Source of the DNA: a virus
Reading direction: 5' to 3' (one strand)
IMG/VR virus record: IMGVR_UViG_3300034105_001215
Location: 1-23,679 of that record
Length of the DNA stretch: 23,679 bases
Shown here: one piece after another, positions 1 to 7,717 of the stretch
How positions within the stretch are numbered: the stretch's first letter is position 1
Layout: the number at the start of each line of letters is the position of its first letter
The notes under the pieces: generated by a model
The model's input: the letters and a program-made list of their open reading frames with translations, nothing else
What the model was told of the DNA's origin: nothing
Database searches by the model: none
Position numbers and translations under genes: made by a program

Positions 1-1
1 T

Positions 2-163
2 GGTAATAACTGCGAACTAAGTTCAACTTGTTACAGATATAAAGCAGAACCAAGTCAATATAGACAATCGTATTTTTGTAAACCACCAAATAATAATTTA
101 GAATGTGATTACTATTGGGAAATAAAAACTAAAGATGAAACAGAAGATAAAACCAATCCATAA
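2..163 (+). CDS. Cysteine-rich small protein, C-terminal part
   Basis: An open frame enters from the left edge and ends at TAA 161-163, giving the last 53 residues of a protein whose start is outside the window. It has four cysteines (NNCEL, STCYRY, YFCKPP, LECDYYW) and many tyrosines, a layout typical of a small metal-binding or disulfide-free Cys cluster protein. From memory, similar C-x-C-Y-R-Y proteins are common in Bacteroidetes phages, but no function is known to me. It overlaps the next gene by 29 bases in another frame. Because only part is visible, the coding call rests on the Cys/Tyr pattern and on gene density. Confidence 0.55.
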   Translation, partial: GNNCELSSTCYRYKAEPSQYRQSYFCKPPNNNLECDYYWEIKTKDETEDKTNP

Positions 164-272
164 ATTAAATGGTGGAATAGGTGCAACATTATGTCACACT
201 TGTAGCGTAATAATATCTATAGGATTAACAAAAGAATTATACTGTAATAACTGTAAACCAAAAACAAAATGA
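135..272 (+). CDS. 45-aa zinc-ribbon-like protein
   Basis: A short frame from ATG 135 to TGA 270-272 encodes 45 residues. Two CxxC knuckles are visible, LCHTCS (Cys20 and Cys23) and YCNNCK (Cys37 and Cys40), spaced about 14 residues apart. This is the geometry of a small zinc ribbon that binds one zinc ion. The stop overlaps the start of the next gene as ATGA, which suggests translational coupling. Zinc binding is inferred from the motif, and nucleic-acid or protein binding would be a further guess. No specific family was recognised. Confidence 0.65.
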   Translation: MKQKIKPIHKLNGGIGATLCHTCSVIISIGLTKELYCNNCKPKTK

Positions 273-508
273 AAGCAACATTAGAATTTAATTTACCTGA
301 AGATAACACAGAATATTTAGCAACAGTCAAAGCATTAGATATGGCGAACTTTATATTTGAATTGGTATATAATACAAGAAAAGGTTTAATCAATCAACTA
401 AACGATTCTATTACATCACAGTATCAACAAGATGGAATTGAAATAGTCTTTGATAAAATATGTGAACTATTGCAACATCATAATATAGCTATTGATGAAC
501 TGATATAA
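269..508 (+). CDS. Hypothetical phage protein (79 aa)
   Basis: The frame encodes an acidic, probably helical 79-residue protein with no membrane segment, cysteine cluster or motif I recognise. It begins by ATGA overlap with the zinc-ribbon gene and lies just upstream of the terminase genes. A weak AU-only hairpin follows its stop. The position, between accessory genes and terS, and the fact that it fills the space between neighbours support it being a real gene. Function unknown. Confidence 0.65.
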   Translation: MKATLEFNLPEDNTEYLATVKALDMANFIFELVYNTRKGLINQLNDSITSQYQQDGIEIVFDKICELLQHHNIAIDELI

Positions 509-510
509 AC

Positions 511-533
511 AATAAACAAAAATGTTTATTTTT
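511..533 (+). terminator. Weak hairpin between accessory genes and terS
   Basis: The inverted repeat AATAAAC (511-517) / GTTTATT (524-530) with a six-base loop is followed by three more T. The stem has a single G-C pair, so it may attenuate rather than stop transcription. Confidence 0.3.
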
Positions 534-559
534 AAATTGAATAATCAAATTATTTCAAG

Positions 560-820
560 ATGGAAAATAAAACTAATTACGGTGGCAAAAGAGAAAATGC
601 TGGACGTAAATCAAAATCAGAAGAAGTTAAGTTAATTGAAAAGTTATCTGCATTAGAACCTTTAGCATTTATGGCATTAGAAAAAGGATTAGAGAACGGT
701 GATTTTAAATTCACACAACTATTCTATAACTATTATGCAGGTAAACCAAGAGAAACGAAAGATATAACTGTAACAAATGAACAACCTATCTTTAATGTAG
801 ATATGTTTGATGACATTTAA
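560..820 (+). CDS. Probable terminase small subunit
   Basis: This 86-residue protein opens with a glycine and basic-rich segment (YGGKRENAGRKSKSEE, about residues 7-22). That segment is characteristic of small-terminase-like DNA-binding proteins of Gram-negative and Bacteroidetes phages. Helical sequence follows, and the tail is acidic (VDMFDDI). It would recognise the packaging start site and recruit the large subunit to the procapsid. The TerL gene begins 11 bases after its stop, which is the main support. The protein is shorter than many TerS proteins (often 130-180 residues), so it could be a minimal form or only the DNA-binding portion. The name is inferred from context and the N-terminal motif. 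Confidence 0.6.
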   Translation: MENKTNYGGKRENAGRKSKSEEVKLIEKLSALEPLAFMALEKGLENGDFKFTQLFYNYYAGKPRETKDITVTNEQPIFNVDMFDDI

Positions 821-831
821 GACATTATTAT

Positions 832-1998
832 ATGGAATTTATAGTAACTACTGCAATAAGAAAGTTATTACGTTTAAAGCAACGTATTAAGGTTATAAGA
901 GGTGGAACATCAGCAGGTAAAACATTTGGTATTCTACCTTTGTTAATTGACAAAGCAATAAAAGAACCTATGCTTGAAATAAGCGTAGTATCAGAATCAA
1001 TACCACATTTGCGTAGAGGTGCATTAAAAGACTTCTTAAAGATTATAATGGCGTTGGGTAGATATACTGACGCTAACTTTAATAAGAGTACTTTAAAGTA
1101 CACATTTGCAAATGGAAGTTATATTGAATTCTTTAGTGTTGACCAACCTGACAAATTAAGAGGTGCAAGAAGAAACATATTATACGTAAACGAATGTAAT
1201 AATATAGACTTTGATTCTTATTATCAAATGGCTATTCGTACTTCAGGCGATATATGGTTAGATTATAATCCTGCATCTGCATTTTGGGTAGACAAAGAAA
1301 TATTAACACAAGATAATATAGATTTTATTACATTGACCTATTTAGATAATGAAGCATTAAGTGATACTATAATAAAAGAAATAGAATCAGCTAAAGTAAA
1401 AGCATTAACTTCTTCATATTGGGCGAACTGGTGGCAAGTATATGGACTTGGACAAACAGGTAGTTTAGAAGGAGTTTGTATAACTGATTGGAATGAAATA
1501 GATATGCCTTCAGATGCAAGGATATTATGTTACGGTATGGATTTTGGTTACTCAAATGACCCAACATCTTTAGTAGCAATGTACAAATACAATGATGCTT
1601 ATATATTTGACGAATTGATTTATAAGAAAGGATTATTGAATAGTGAAATATCTAATCTATTAAAGGCAAATGAAATAGATACAATAATATATGCTGATAG
1701 TGCAGAACCAAAATCAATAGCAGAACTAAATACATACGGTCATAACATATTACCAGTATCAAAAGGTAAAGATTCAATCTTATATGGTATTAATTTAATC
1801 AATCAAAACAAAGTTTACGTTACATCAAGAAGTAAGAACTTAATTAATGAATTAAGAAACTATATATGGCTAACAGATAAAACAGGTGTTAAAATGAACA
1901 AGCCAATTGATTCGTATAACCACGCAATAGATGCTATGCGTTATGCTATAATGAGTCAATTAGAGAACCCAAATAAAGGAAACTATTTTATATATTAA
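832..1998 (+). CDS. terL: Terminase large subunit (packaging ATPase/nuclease)
   Basis: The 388-residue protein carries the full terminase layout. Walker A is RGGTSAGKT at residues 23-31. Walker B is ILYVNE at 116-121, ending in the catalytic Glu121. The coupling region DYNPAS lies at 144-149. The C-terminal RNase H-like nuclease has three acidic metal ligands: Asp237 in GMDFGYSNDPT, Asp289 in YADSAEP and Asp367 in SYNHAIDAMRY. It translocates DNA into the procapsid at the portal using ATP and cuts the concatemer. The length is on the short side for the family, but both domains are complete. It sits directly after the putative small subunit and is followed by a promoter-like box at 2006. Confidence 0.95.
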   Translation: MEFIVTTAIRKLLRLKQRIKVIRGGTSAGKTFGILPLLIDKAIKEPMLEISVVSESIPHLRRGALKDFLKIIMALGRYTDANFNKSTLKYTFANGSYIEFFSVDQPDKLRGARRNILYVNECNNIDFDSYYQMAIRTSGDIWLDYNPASAFWVDKEILTQDNIDFITLTYLDNEALSDTIIKEIESAKVKALTSSYWANWWQVYGLGQTGSLEGVCITDWNEIDMPSDARILCYGMDFGYSNDPTSLVAMYKYNDAYIFDELIYKKGLLNSEISNLLKANEIDTIIYADSAEPKSIAELNTYGHNILPVSKGKDSILYGINLINQNKVYVTSRSKNLINELRNYIWLTDKTGVKMNKPIDSYNHAIDAMRYAIMSQLENPNKGNYFIY

Positions 1999-2005
1999 AA
2001 TTGTA

Positions 2006-2013
2006 TATATTTG
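2006..2013 (+). promoter_or_regulatory. Bacteroidetes-type -7 box TATATTTG
   Basis: It matches the TAnnTTTG -7 consensus of the Bacteroidetes primary sigma factor and lies 27 bases before the start at 2040. No clear TTG -33 box was found at the usual spacing. Confidence 0.4.
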
Positions 2014-2039
2014 TATAATATTAAACTAATAATTAAATT

Positions 2040-2189
2040 ATGAGCTACGGACAAATGATTGCCACAATACAATGCTACTTACATCACGTTAAGAATGTAG
2101 AAGTAATGATTAACCTACCAAGAAATATAGGCGAAATTAAAAAGATGCAAGAAATGTATTTAATAGCTTCTGCTTATTTGAATAGTTAA
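2040..2189 (+). CDS. Small hypothetical protein (49 aa)
   Basis: A frame from ATG 2040 to TAA 2187-2189 encodes 49 residues beginning MSYGQMIATIQCYLHH. It is moderately hydrophobic at both ends and has no clear motif. It is flanked by two TATATTTG boxes, one upstream (2006) and one downstream (2227), so it may be a separately expressed monocistron. I do not recognise the family. The coding call rests on promoter spacing, a preceding A-rich leader and an otherwise empty 258-base gap. Confidence 0.5.
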   Translation: MSYGQMIATIQCYLHHVKNVEVMINLPRNIGEIKKMQEMYLIASAYLNS

Positions 2190-2226
2190 ATATTTGTTAA
2201 ATGTATTTTATTTAAAAGATAAGTAT

Positions 2227-2234
2227 TATATTTG
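2227..2234 (+). promoter_or_regulatory. Bacteroidetes-type -7 box TATATTTG
   Basis: This consensus -7 box lies 22 bases before ATG 2257. A T-rich stretch at 2206-2209 sits at about the right distance for the -33 element, although it lacks the G. Confidence 0.5.
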
Positions 2235-2256
2235 TATATAATTAAAAACAAAAAAT

Positions 2257-2463
2257 ATGAAAACAATTAAAGTAGCAGTAAATTATTGTGGTATAGAATT
2301 TGAAGTTAAAGGGTTCTATATAAAAGGTGATGACTATGATTATACAGGTAGTTGTATTGAAGATGTAGAAATATTAATAGAAGGTGTTGATGTATATCAA
2401 ATACTATCTACAAAACAAATGAATGATATAATAGATTTAGCAATACACGAAATAGAAGATTAA
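2257..2463 (+). CDS. Small acidic hypothetical protein (68 aa)
   Basis: The 68-residue acidic protein starts with two beta-like strands (MKTIKVAVNYCGIEFEVKG). A Tyr/Gly turn (DYDYTGSC) and a strand of the type EDVEILIEGVDVYQIL follow, with an acidic helix at the end. From memory this arrangement recurs in small proteins of many phages in which a short strand-rich core precedes an acidic helix, but the role is unknown. The gene has its own promoter-like box and an efficient terminator 30 bases after its stop. It is therefore probably a single-gene unit, perhaps expressed at a different time from the tail operon. Confidence 0.65.
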   Translation: MKTIKVAVNYCGIEFEVKGFYIKGDDYDYTGSCIEDVEILIEGVDVYQILSTKQMNDIIDLAIHEIED

Positions 2464-2492
2464 TTTAATTTGGTTAATTAAAGTGGAAATTA

Positions 2493-2519
2493 GACTTACA
2501 GAAATGTAGGTCTTTTTTT
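2493..2519 (+). terminator. Strong rho-independent terminator
   Basis: An 8-bp stem, GACTTACA (2493-2500) with TGTAGGTC (2505-2512), encloses a GAAA tetraloop and is followed by seven T. It separates the terminase-side genes from the tail module. Confidence 0.9.
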
Positions 2520-2526
2520 GTTTTAA

Positions 2527-2534
2527 TAGCTTTG
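2527..2534 (+). promoter_or_regulatory. Candidate -7 box TAGCTTTG for the tail operon
   Basis: TAGCTTTG fits TAnnTTTG and lies between the strong terminator and the tail chaperone gene, where a new promoter is expected. It also forms part of a small hairpin (AATAGC TTT GCTATT, 2525-2539). No convincing -33 box was seen. Confidence 0.35.
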
Positions 2535-2588
2535 CTATTTAGTTTAATACAATTACAACTTTATTTTATTATTATCAAAAACAATAAT

Positions 2589-3272
2589 ATGAAGTTAGAA
2601 ATTAGCATACCAACAGAATTAAACGAAATTAAGTTATCACAGTATCAGGCATTTTTAAAGATAGCTAAAGATAACACAGATGAAGAATTCTTACATCAGA
2701 AAATGGTACAAACGTTTTGTGGTATAGACTTAAAAGAAGTAGCGGAAATAAGATATAAAGAAGTAATAGAAATTACTGAGTCACTTGGTAAAATGTTTGA
2801 TGTTAAAAATCATAAATTTATCAGTAGATTTAAAATGGGTGGTGTTGAATTTGGATTCATTCCTAATTTAGATGATATGACCTTTGGTGAATATACAGAC
2901 TTAGACACGTATATAAACGATTGGGAGCAGATGCATAAAGCAATGGCAGTATTATATAGACCGATTAAAAAGAATGGCTTAAATGGGACGTATGACATTG
3001 AAAAATATAATGGTTCTATAACATATTCAGACGTAATGAAACACGCACCACTTGATGTTGTATTTGGTGCTAATGTTTTTTTTTACACTTTAGGCAACGA
3101 ACTATTGAAAAGTACGATGACTTATTTGGAGAACAGCAAGGAGATGAAGGATATTCTGCAACAGCACAATTCGGAAAACGGTGGGGATGGTATAGTTCAA
3201 TCTATGCTCTTGCTAAAGGAAACGTTACAGACTTTGATAGAATTACCGAATTACCGATTAACCAATGTTTAA
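2589..3272 (+). CDS. Tail assembly chaperone, zero-frame product (gpG-like)
   Basis: The 227-residue acidic protein is placed at the usual chaperone position, ahead of the tail genes and tape measure. The start at 2589 is chosen because the sequence from there (MKLEISIPTELNEIKLSQYQ) resembles known N-termini. The 19 extra residues from 2532 come from the terminator-promoter leader. Motifs include KFISRFKMGGVEFGFIPNLDD and a segment around VLYRPI. In phages such as lambda, two frameshift-related chaperones bind the tape measure and recruit tube subunits. A slippery run lies at codons 164-165. Sequence downstream of it is read in this frame to a TAA at 3270-3272 and in the -1 frame to 3337. Chaperone assignment is inferred from position, frameshift and family recollection. 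Confidence 0.75.
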   Translation: MKLEISIPTELNEIKLSQYQAFLKIAKDNTDEEFLHQKMVQTFCGIDLKEVAEIRYKEVIEITESLGKMFDVKNHKFISRFKMGGVEFGFIPNLDDMTFGEYTDLDTYINDWEQMHKAMAVLYRPIKKNGLNGTYDIEKYNGSITYSDVMKHAPLDVVFGANVFFYTLGNELLKSTMTYLENSKEMKDILQQHNSENGGDGIVQSMLLLKETLQTLIELPNYRLTNV

Positions 3273-3337
3273 CATATTTAACTTTTGAAAAGCAAAAGAA
3301 TCAAATAGAATCAGATTTAATAAAAAGAAATAAATGA
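2589..3337 (+). CDS. Tail assembly chaperone, -1 frameshift fusion (gpGT-like)
   Basis: If ribosomes slip back one base at 3077-3083, residues 1-165 of the chaperone are joined to 84 residues read in the -1 frame, for a total of 249. The -1 frame is closed by TAA at 3071-3073 just before the slip site, is then open to TGA 3335-3337, and contains no ATG of its own. Its product contains FGKRWGWYSSIYALAKGNV and ITELPINQCLTYL, which look like the C-terminal part of tail chaperones in related phages (from memory). Its stop overlaps the next gene as ATGA. That fits a translated frame, whereas the zero frame ends 61 bases earlier. Not proven without expression data. Confidence 0.7.
3077..3083 (+). 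promoter_or_regulatory. Programmed -1 frameshift slippery heptamer T_TTT_TTT
   Basis: Nine consecutive T (3076-3084) contain, in the zero frame, the canonical X_XXY_YYZ heptamer T TTT TTT. Both tRNA-Phe anticodons can re-pair after a -1 slip. The next zero-frame codon is TAC. Confidence 0.75.
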
Positions 3338-3789
3338 GTACATTCTACGAAATAACACAAGCTATAAAGAATCAATTACAGGAAGATATTTTTGTAAACA
3401 CAGTTACTATTGGTGATATATTTAAAGTTGATTTAAACAAGCAAACTATATTTCCTTTGAGTCATATAATTGTGAATTCAGTTTCATATCAAGGACCGGT
3501 ATTGAATTATAATATATCTATTCTAAGTATGGATATAGTAGACGAAAGTAAAGAAGAAGTTACAGATATATTTATAGGAAATGACAACGAACAAGATGTT
3601 TTAAACACACAATTAGCAGTTGCAAATAGATTCTTAGAAGTGTTGAACAGAGGTTCTTTAGGTGAAGATTATGAACTTGTAAATGGTACTGCATCAATAG
3701 AGTTCTTTACTGAAAGATTTGAAAATAAAATAGCTGGTGTTACTTATACATTTGATATTGCAATTCAAAATTCAATGACTATATGTTAG
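3334..3789 (+). CDS. Probable tail terminator / completion protein
   Basis: The 151-residue protein has an N-terminal helix (ITQAIKNQLQED), then alternating beta strands. A helical segment (NTQLAVANRFLEVLNRG) follows, and the C-terminal part is strand-rich and ends in an AGVTYTFDIAIQN strand. Small tail terminators of the lambda gpU / HK97 gp10-gp11 neighbourhood have similar size and composition. It starts by ATGA overlap with the frameshifted chaperone frame and overlaps the gp10-like gene by 7 bases. Such a protein caps the tube at the head-proximal end. The name is inferred from size, predicted fold and position, and a different minor neck protein is possible. Confidence 0.5.
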   Translation: MSTFYEITQAIKNQLQEDIFVNTVTIGDIFKVDLNKQTIFPLSHIIVNSVSYQGPVLNYNISILSMDIVDESKEEVTDIFIGNDNEQDVLNTQLAVANRFLEVLNRGSLGEDYELVNGTASIEFFTERFENKIAGVTYTFDIAIQNSMTIC

Positions 3790-4313
3790 AAGTAGAAAAG
3801 ACTATTAAGCGTTTTAGGGATTATGTTATTCAACAGTCAAGAAGTAACCTATCTAAAAGTGGTAAGAATAGTTCTAAAGAATTATATAATAGTTTAAAAG
3901 GTGAAGTAGTAACTGAAAACGGATATACTATTGTAGGATTTGAAATGGCTGATTATGGAGCATTTGTAGACCAAGGTGTTAAAGGTAAAACAAGTTCTAA
4001 TAAAGCACCGAATAGTCCATTTAAATTTGGTTCAGGTACTGGTAGAAAAGGTGGTTTAACAAAAGGAATAAATCAATGGGTTAAACAAAAAGGATTTCAA
4101 TTTCGTGATAGAAAGTCAGGTAAGTTCTTAAGTTATGATTCAACTGCTTATTTAATTACAAGAAGTATATTTCATAAAGGAATTAAACCAAGTTTGTTTT
4201 TTACAAAACCATTTGAAGCAGGTTATAAGAAATATATTGACGTTGATTTATTAAAAGCATTTGGACAAGATATAGAAACAATGGTAGATTATAATTTAAA
4301 AGATATAAAATGA
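3783..4313 (+). CDS. HK97 gp10-like tail/neck protein
   Basis: The 176-residue basic protein has the hallmark ADYGAFVDQGVKGKTSS near residues 56-72. This resembles the Y-x-x-FVE-x-G(T) region of HK97 gp10 family head-tail or tail-completion proteins. An N-terminal helix (KTIKRFRDYVIQQSRSNL) and an insertion rich in Gly/Lys (FGSGTGRKGGLTKG) are visible, and the C-terminal part is helical. Members of the family act at the neck during head-tail joining. It overlaps both neighbours (7 bases upstream, ATGA downstream). The gene is longer than typical gp10 because of the central Gly/Lys-rich loop. Confidence 0.65.
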   Translation: MLEVEKTIKRFRDYVIQQSRSNLSKSGKNSSKELYNSLKGEVVTENGYTIVGFEMADYGAFVDQGVKGKTSSNKAPNSPFKFGSGTGRKGGLTKGINQWVKQKGFQFRDRKSGKFLSYDSTAYLITRSIFHKGIKPSLFFTKPFEAGYKKYIDVDLLKAFGQDIETMVDYNLKDIK

Positions 4314-4471
4314 ACATAGTAAAAATTTATAAAGCAGATGATACAATTGAAACTTTTACAATTAAAAGCGAAAATACAATTGACTCAAATGAGTATGTAA
4401 TTTTGTGGGATTGCAAAGAAGAAATATATATAGATGAAGAATTAATTGATACAAAATATCACACAGTATGA
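4310..4471 (+). CDS. Small acidic protein in the tail operon (53 aa)
   Basis: A frame from ATG 4310 to TGA 4469-4471 fills the 154-base gap between two tail genes. It overlaps both by ATGA, a strong sign of a real coupled gene. The 53-residue product is acidic and strand-rich (MNIVKIYKADDTIETFTIK, then EYVILWDCKEEIYIDEELI) and has one Trp and one Cys. No family recognised. It may be a minor structural component or a small chaperone. Confidence 0.65.
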   Translation: MNIVKIYKADDTIETFTIKSENTIDSNEYVILWDCKEEIYIDEELIDTKYHTV

Positions 4472-5586
4472 AAGTAGTAAAAGTTAGAAGTCCATTTGTA
4501 ATTGAAGTAAGTGAAGTAGGTGCAATAGGTAGCAAAGTAGAATTATATATTTATCCTTACGGAAGTTCAGTTCCTGCAACTCCAACCTATACACTATCGA
4601 AATCAAATCCAAGTACAACACAATTAAACACGTCTTATAATGTTTCAAATTATGTTAAAGAATACATAGATAATATTAAAGCAACTTATGTTCCATTTTA
4701 TGGTGAACTTGAGCAGAATAACGAATGGGTAAAATTTCAAGTTAAAAGATATAAATTAGTAGGAAGTACTTATACTCTTTTAGATACAACTGATTATATT
4801 GGTGTAAATGGATTTACAGATTACACAAGTGGAAACCAAGAGCCAAGCGAAGTAAAAGTATTATTGTTATCAAATCCAAATATCAATAATTATTACTATA
4901 AACAAACAGCGTATCCAAATACATTAACGCAATATTTTAATTTGTTAGTTGATAAGCCAACAGCCACAACTACTACTATTAACGTAAAATACGAAAGGAT
5001 TGACGGAGTTGTTTATGAATATACAAATAATTTAGCGGTTGGTTTTACTGGTATATTTAATTTTGCTCAACCTATTACACCCGTTAAAGCAGACGGAAAC
5101 CTTGTTAATGGTTGTAAGGTAACAATCACATATACACCTGCAACAGGAAGTGCTATAATTTTACCTTCATTTTATACATACCCAATTGAAGAATGTAAAT
5201 ATACTCCCGTACTTTGTGACTTTATAAATAGATATGGTGGTTGGCAAACTATAACTTTTTTCAAGGCTCAAACAAATGCTGTAAACGTAAAAGGTTCAGA
5301 ATATAATTTACTACCTGATGCAATTGATTACAATGTGTATAAAGGTCAAAGCAAAGTTTTTAATATTAACGGAACACAAACCGTAAAATTAAATACTGGT
5401 TGGGTTGATGAAAATTATAATGAGTTAATAACTGATTTGTTATTAAGTGAAACTGTATTGTTAGATAACAAACCCGTAAAAGTTAAAACACAATCACACA
5501 CATACAAAACACAATTAAAAGATAAAATGATAAACTTTGAATTGGACTTTGAATATGCTTTTGACTTAATAAATAACGTAGTATAA
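4468..5586 (+). CDS. Tail tip structural protein (372 aa)
   Basis: This beta-rich 372-residue protein has many Thr/Tyr/Asn residues and no catalytic motif. Its N-terminus contains SPFVIEV and GAIGSKVELYIY, followed by a Pro/Ser/Thr loop (VPATPTYTLSKSNPS). From memory, similar openings occur in Bacteroidetes phage tail proteins encoded just before the large tail hub protein. Five Cys residues are not arranged as a metal site. The next gene begins one base after the stop. It is probably a distal tail or baseplate-like component, although an exact equivalent (for example Dit) cannot be named from the sequence alone. Confidence 0.55.
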   Translation: MKVVKVRSPFVIEVSEVGAIGSKVELYIYPYGSSVPATPTYTLSKSNPSTTQLNTSYNVSNYVKEYIDNIKATYVPFYGELEQNNEWVKFQVKRYKLVGSTYTLLDTTDYIGVNGFTDYTSGNQEPSEVKVLLLSNPNINNYYYKQTAYPNTLTQYFNLLVDKPTATTTTINVKYERIDGVVYEYTNNLAVGFTGIFNFAQPITPVKADGNLVNGCKVTITYTPATGSAIILPSFYTYPIEECKYTPVLCDFINRYGGWQTITFFKAQTNAVNVKGSEYNLLPDAIDYNVYKGQSKVFNINGTQTVKLNTGWVDENYNELITDLLLSETVLLDNKPVKVKTQSHTYKTQLKDKMINFELDFEYAFDLINNVV

Positions 5587-5587
5587 A

Positions 5588-7717
5588 ATGGTAAACGTTG
5601 GAATTTATATTTACACGGATAGCATAGCTGATTTGTCAAGTGTGTTTGTAGATAATTTTATAAGCAGGGTTCAAACTGATAGCGGTACTTTTGAGGCTGG
5701 AAATTGTTTACTAAGTGAATTACAAAACTTAGGTGGTTCTTTAGGCGTGGCTTTACAAGCTAAAAGAATTGAATTATTTTCAGACGAAAAAATAAGCGTT
5801 ACAAGTTCTATTCAAAATATAAATGATATAGGTAAAACATATACAGACTTTAGCCAAACGTTTACAGTTCCTGCTACTAAAAACAATAATAAGATTTTCA
5901 AACATTGGTATGAAAATTCAAATGAAAATGGATTTAGCACATTAGTTAAAGCTGATGCTTATATTGAATTAGATACAATCCCTTTTAGAAGTGGTAAGAT
6001 ACAATTAGAAAGTTGCGATATTAAAAACGGACAACCACAAAGCTATTCAATTACTTTTATTGGTATGTTAGGAAGTTTAAAAGATAAGTTTGGTGGCAAA
6101 AATTTAAATTTAATAGATTTATCTTCAAGTACATTATCTTATAATGGAACATTAGTTAAAAACAGAGTTCAAAATACAGGTACATTTAATGTTAGATTTC
6201 CATTAATATCTTCTGATAGATTATGGGCAGAAACAGGAACAACGCAAAACGTAACAACTACTGGTGGTGCTATAAGTTATTTAGAATTATTTCCTGCTAT
6301 AAAATTAAATAAAATATTTGATGCTATTGGTGCTTATTCTGGAGTTACCTTTAACGGTAACTTTTTAACTGATGCAAGATTTACAGATGCTTTTTTATAT
6401 TTAAAAAACGCTGAAGAATTTACATTAAAAACATTACCTACTGTAATTGATTTTACTACAACTTCGGGAGACATAACATTTGCAACATTTAACACTACAA
6501 CTGATAAAGCAACATTATCTAATTATGATGCACCAGTTGGTAACACCTATGTATCGGCATCAATTGATTTAAATATGAAATTTACTGTTGCAAATATTGA
6601 ATTTAATATTTTAGTTTATAAGAATGGAATTTTACAAAATACATTTACTAAGTTAACAAAAACAGTATTAACATCTTATAGAATTTTTAGTACTACTTCG
6701 CCTATTGGTGATTTTGCAGGAGAATATAATTATGTAATTACAGCTGAAGAGCCAGTTTCGTTTACTGATGCAAATATAAAATATAATTATATTTATAAAG
6801 ATGATATTACAAGTGTGCTAACAACAAAAACATTAACAGCTACAAAACCAGCAGCACCAACTGTAACTACAAATTTAAATATAGATTTGTCATCTTATAT
6901 TCCTGACATAAAAATAGAAGATTTCTTTAGTGGTATTTTAAAACAATTTAATTTAACTTGTTATTCAGAAACCGCAAATGTTTATACAATAAATACTATT
7001 GAAACTTATTATTCATTAGGAACAATTAAAGACATTACAAAGCATATTAAATCTGATAGTGTAAATTTAAATAGGTCAAAAACATATAAGAAAATAAATT
7101 TTGATTATGAGAAAAGCAATTGTTTTTTATCACAGAAATATCTTTCAAATAATGGTGTTGAATATGGAAATTTAAAAGCAGATTTGGGAACTGAAGGTGA
7201 AGATTATATTGTGAAACTACCATTTGAAAATTTATTGTTTTCAAAGTTTACAAGTCAAGATTTACAACTTGGATATTGTTTAGATAGTAATTATCAACCA
7301 TATATTCCTAAGCCAATTATATTATATAATTATGGAATTGTAAGTTGTAGTTTTTATATAAACGATGGTTCTGCTGATTATCTATTAACTAATTACAATG
7401 CATTTGGACAAGATTTATTAGTAAGTGGAATTAACTATTCTTTAAATTTTGGTTCAGATATTAGTAGTTTATTATTATACCCAATAGAAAATAGTTTATA
7501 CAATCAATATTACGAAAAATATTTAGTTAATATATTTAACTATAAAGCAAGATTAATTAAAGTTAGTGCTATATTACCAACATCAATATTAACTACGCTT
7601 AAATTGAATGATAGACTTATAATAAGAGATAAAAGATATATTATAAATTCTTTTACAACTGATTTAACAACAGGTGAAGCATCATTTGAATTATTAACTG
7701 ACTTAAGAACATTATGA
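5588..7717 (+). CDS. Large tail-tip/hub protein (709 aa)
   Basis: This is the largest protein in the window. Its N-terminus carries a short motif (NFISRVQTDSGTFEAGNCLL, residues 23-42) that recurs in the small fibre-region protein at 17643. After it, RIELFSDEKISVTSSIQNINDIG and TYTDFSQTFTVPAT suggest a beta-structured tail-hub domain similar to those attached to the tube end. The middle is Thr/Asn-rich beta sequence. The C-terminal region ends with LNDRLIIRDKRYIINSF, of the kind found in tail proteins whose last domain is an OB-like or hub fold. It lies between the 372-aa protein and the tape measure. Probable function: central tail tip in contact with fibres. Confidence 0.6.
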   Translation: MVNVGIYIYTDSIADLSSVFVDNFISRVQTDSGTFEAGNCLLSELQNLGGSLGVALQAKRIELFSDEKISVTSSIQNINDIGKTYTDFSQTFTVPATKNNNKIFKHWYENSNENGFSTLVKADAYIELDTIPFRSGKIQLESCDIKNGQPQSYSITFIGMLGSLKDKFGGKNLNLIDLSSSTLSYNGTLVKNRVQNTGTFNVRFPLISSDRLWAETGTTQNVTTTGGAISYLELFPAIKLNKIFDAIGAYSGVTFNGNFLTDARFTDAFLYLKNAEEFTLKTLPTVIDFTTTSGDITFATFNTTTDKATLSNYDAPVGNTYVSASIDLNMKFTVANIEFNILVYKNGILQNTFTKLTKTVLTSYRIFSTTSPIGDFAGEYNYVITAEEPVSFTDANIKYNYIYKDDITSVLTTKTLTATKPAAPTVTTNLNIDLSSYIPDIKIEDFFSGILKQFNLTCYSETANVYTINTIETYYSLGTIKDITKHIKSDSVNLNRSKTYKKINFDYEKSNCFLSQKYLSNNGVEYGNLKADLGTEGEDYIVKLPFENLLFSKFTSQDLQLGYCLDSNYQPYIPKPIILYNYGIVSCSFYINDGSADYLLTNYNAFGQDLLVSGINYSLNFGSDISSLLLYPIENSLYNQYYEKYLVNIFNYKARLIKVSAILPTSILTTLKLNDRLIIRDKRYIINSFTTDLTTGEASFELLTDLRTL

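Noticed and set aside
2532-2588. N-terminal extension of the tail chaperone from ATG 2532 (19 extra residues)
   Set aside because: The 57 bases lie in the leader between a strong terminator and the gene, include the candidate -7 box, and encode a hydrophobic stretch unlike a cytoplasmic chaperone. ATG 2589 gives the expected N-terminus.
2525-2590. Small AU-rich inverted repeats before the tail chaperone gene (AATAGC/GCTATT; ATTATT/AATAAT)
   Set aside because: The second is a plain AU repeat common at this base composition. The first is kept only as part of a candidate promoter, since no regulatory role can be supported.
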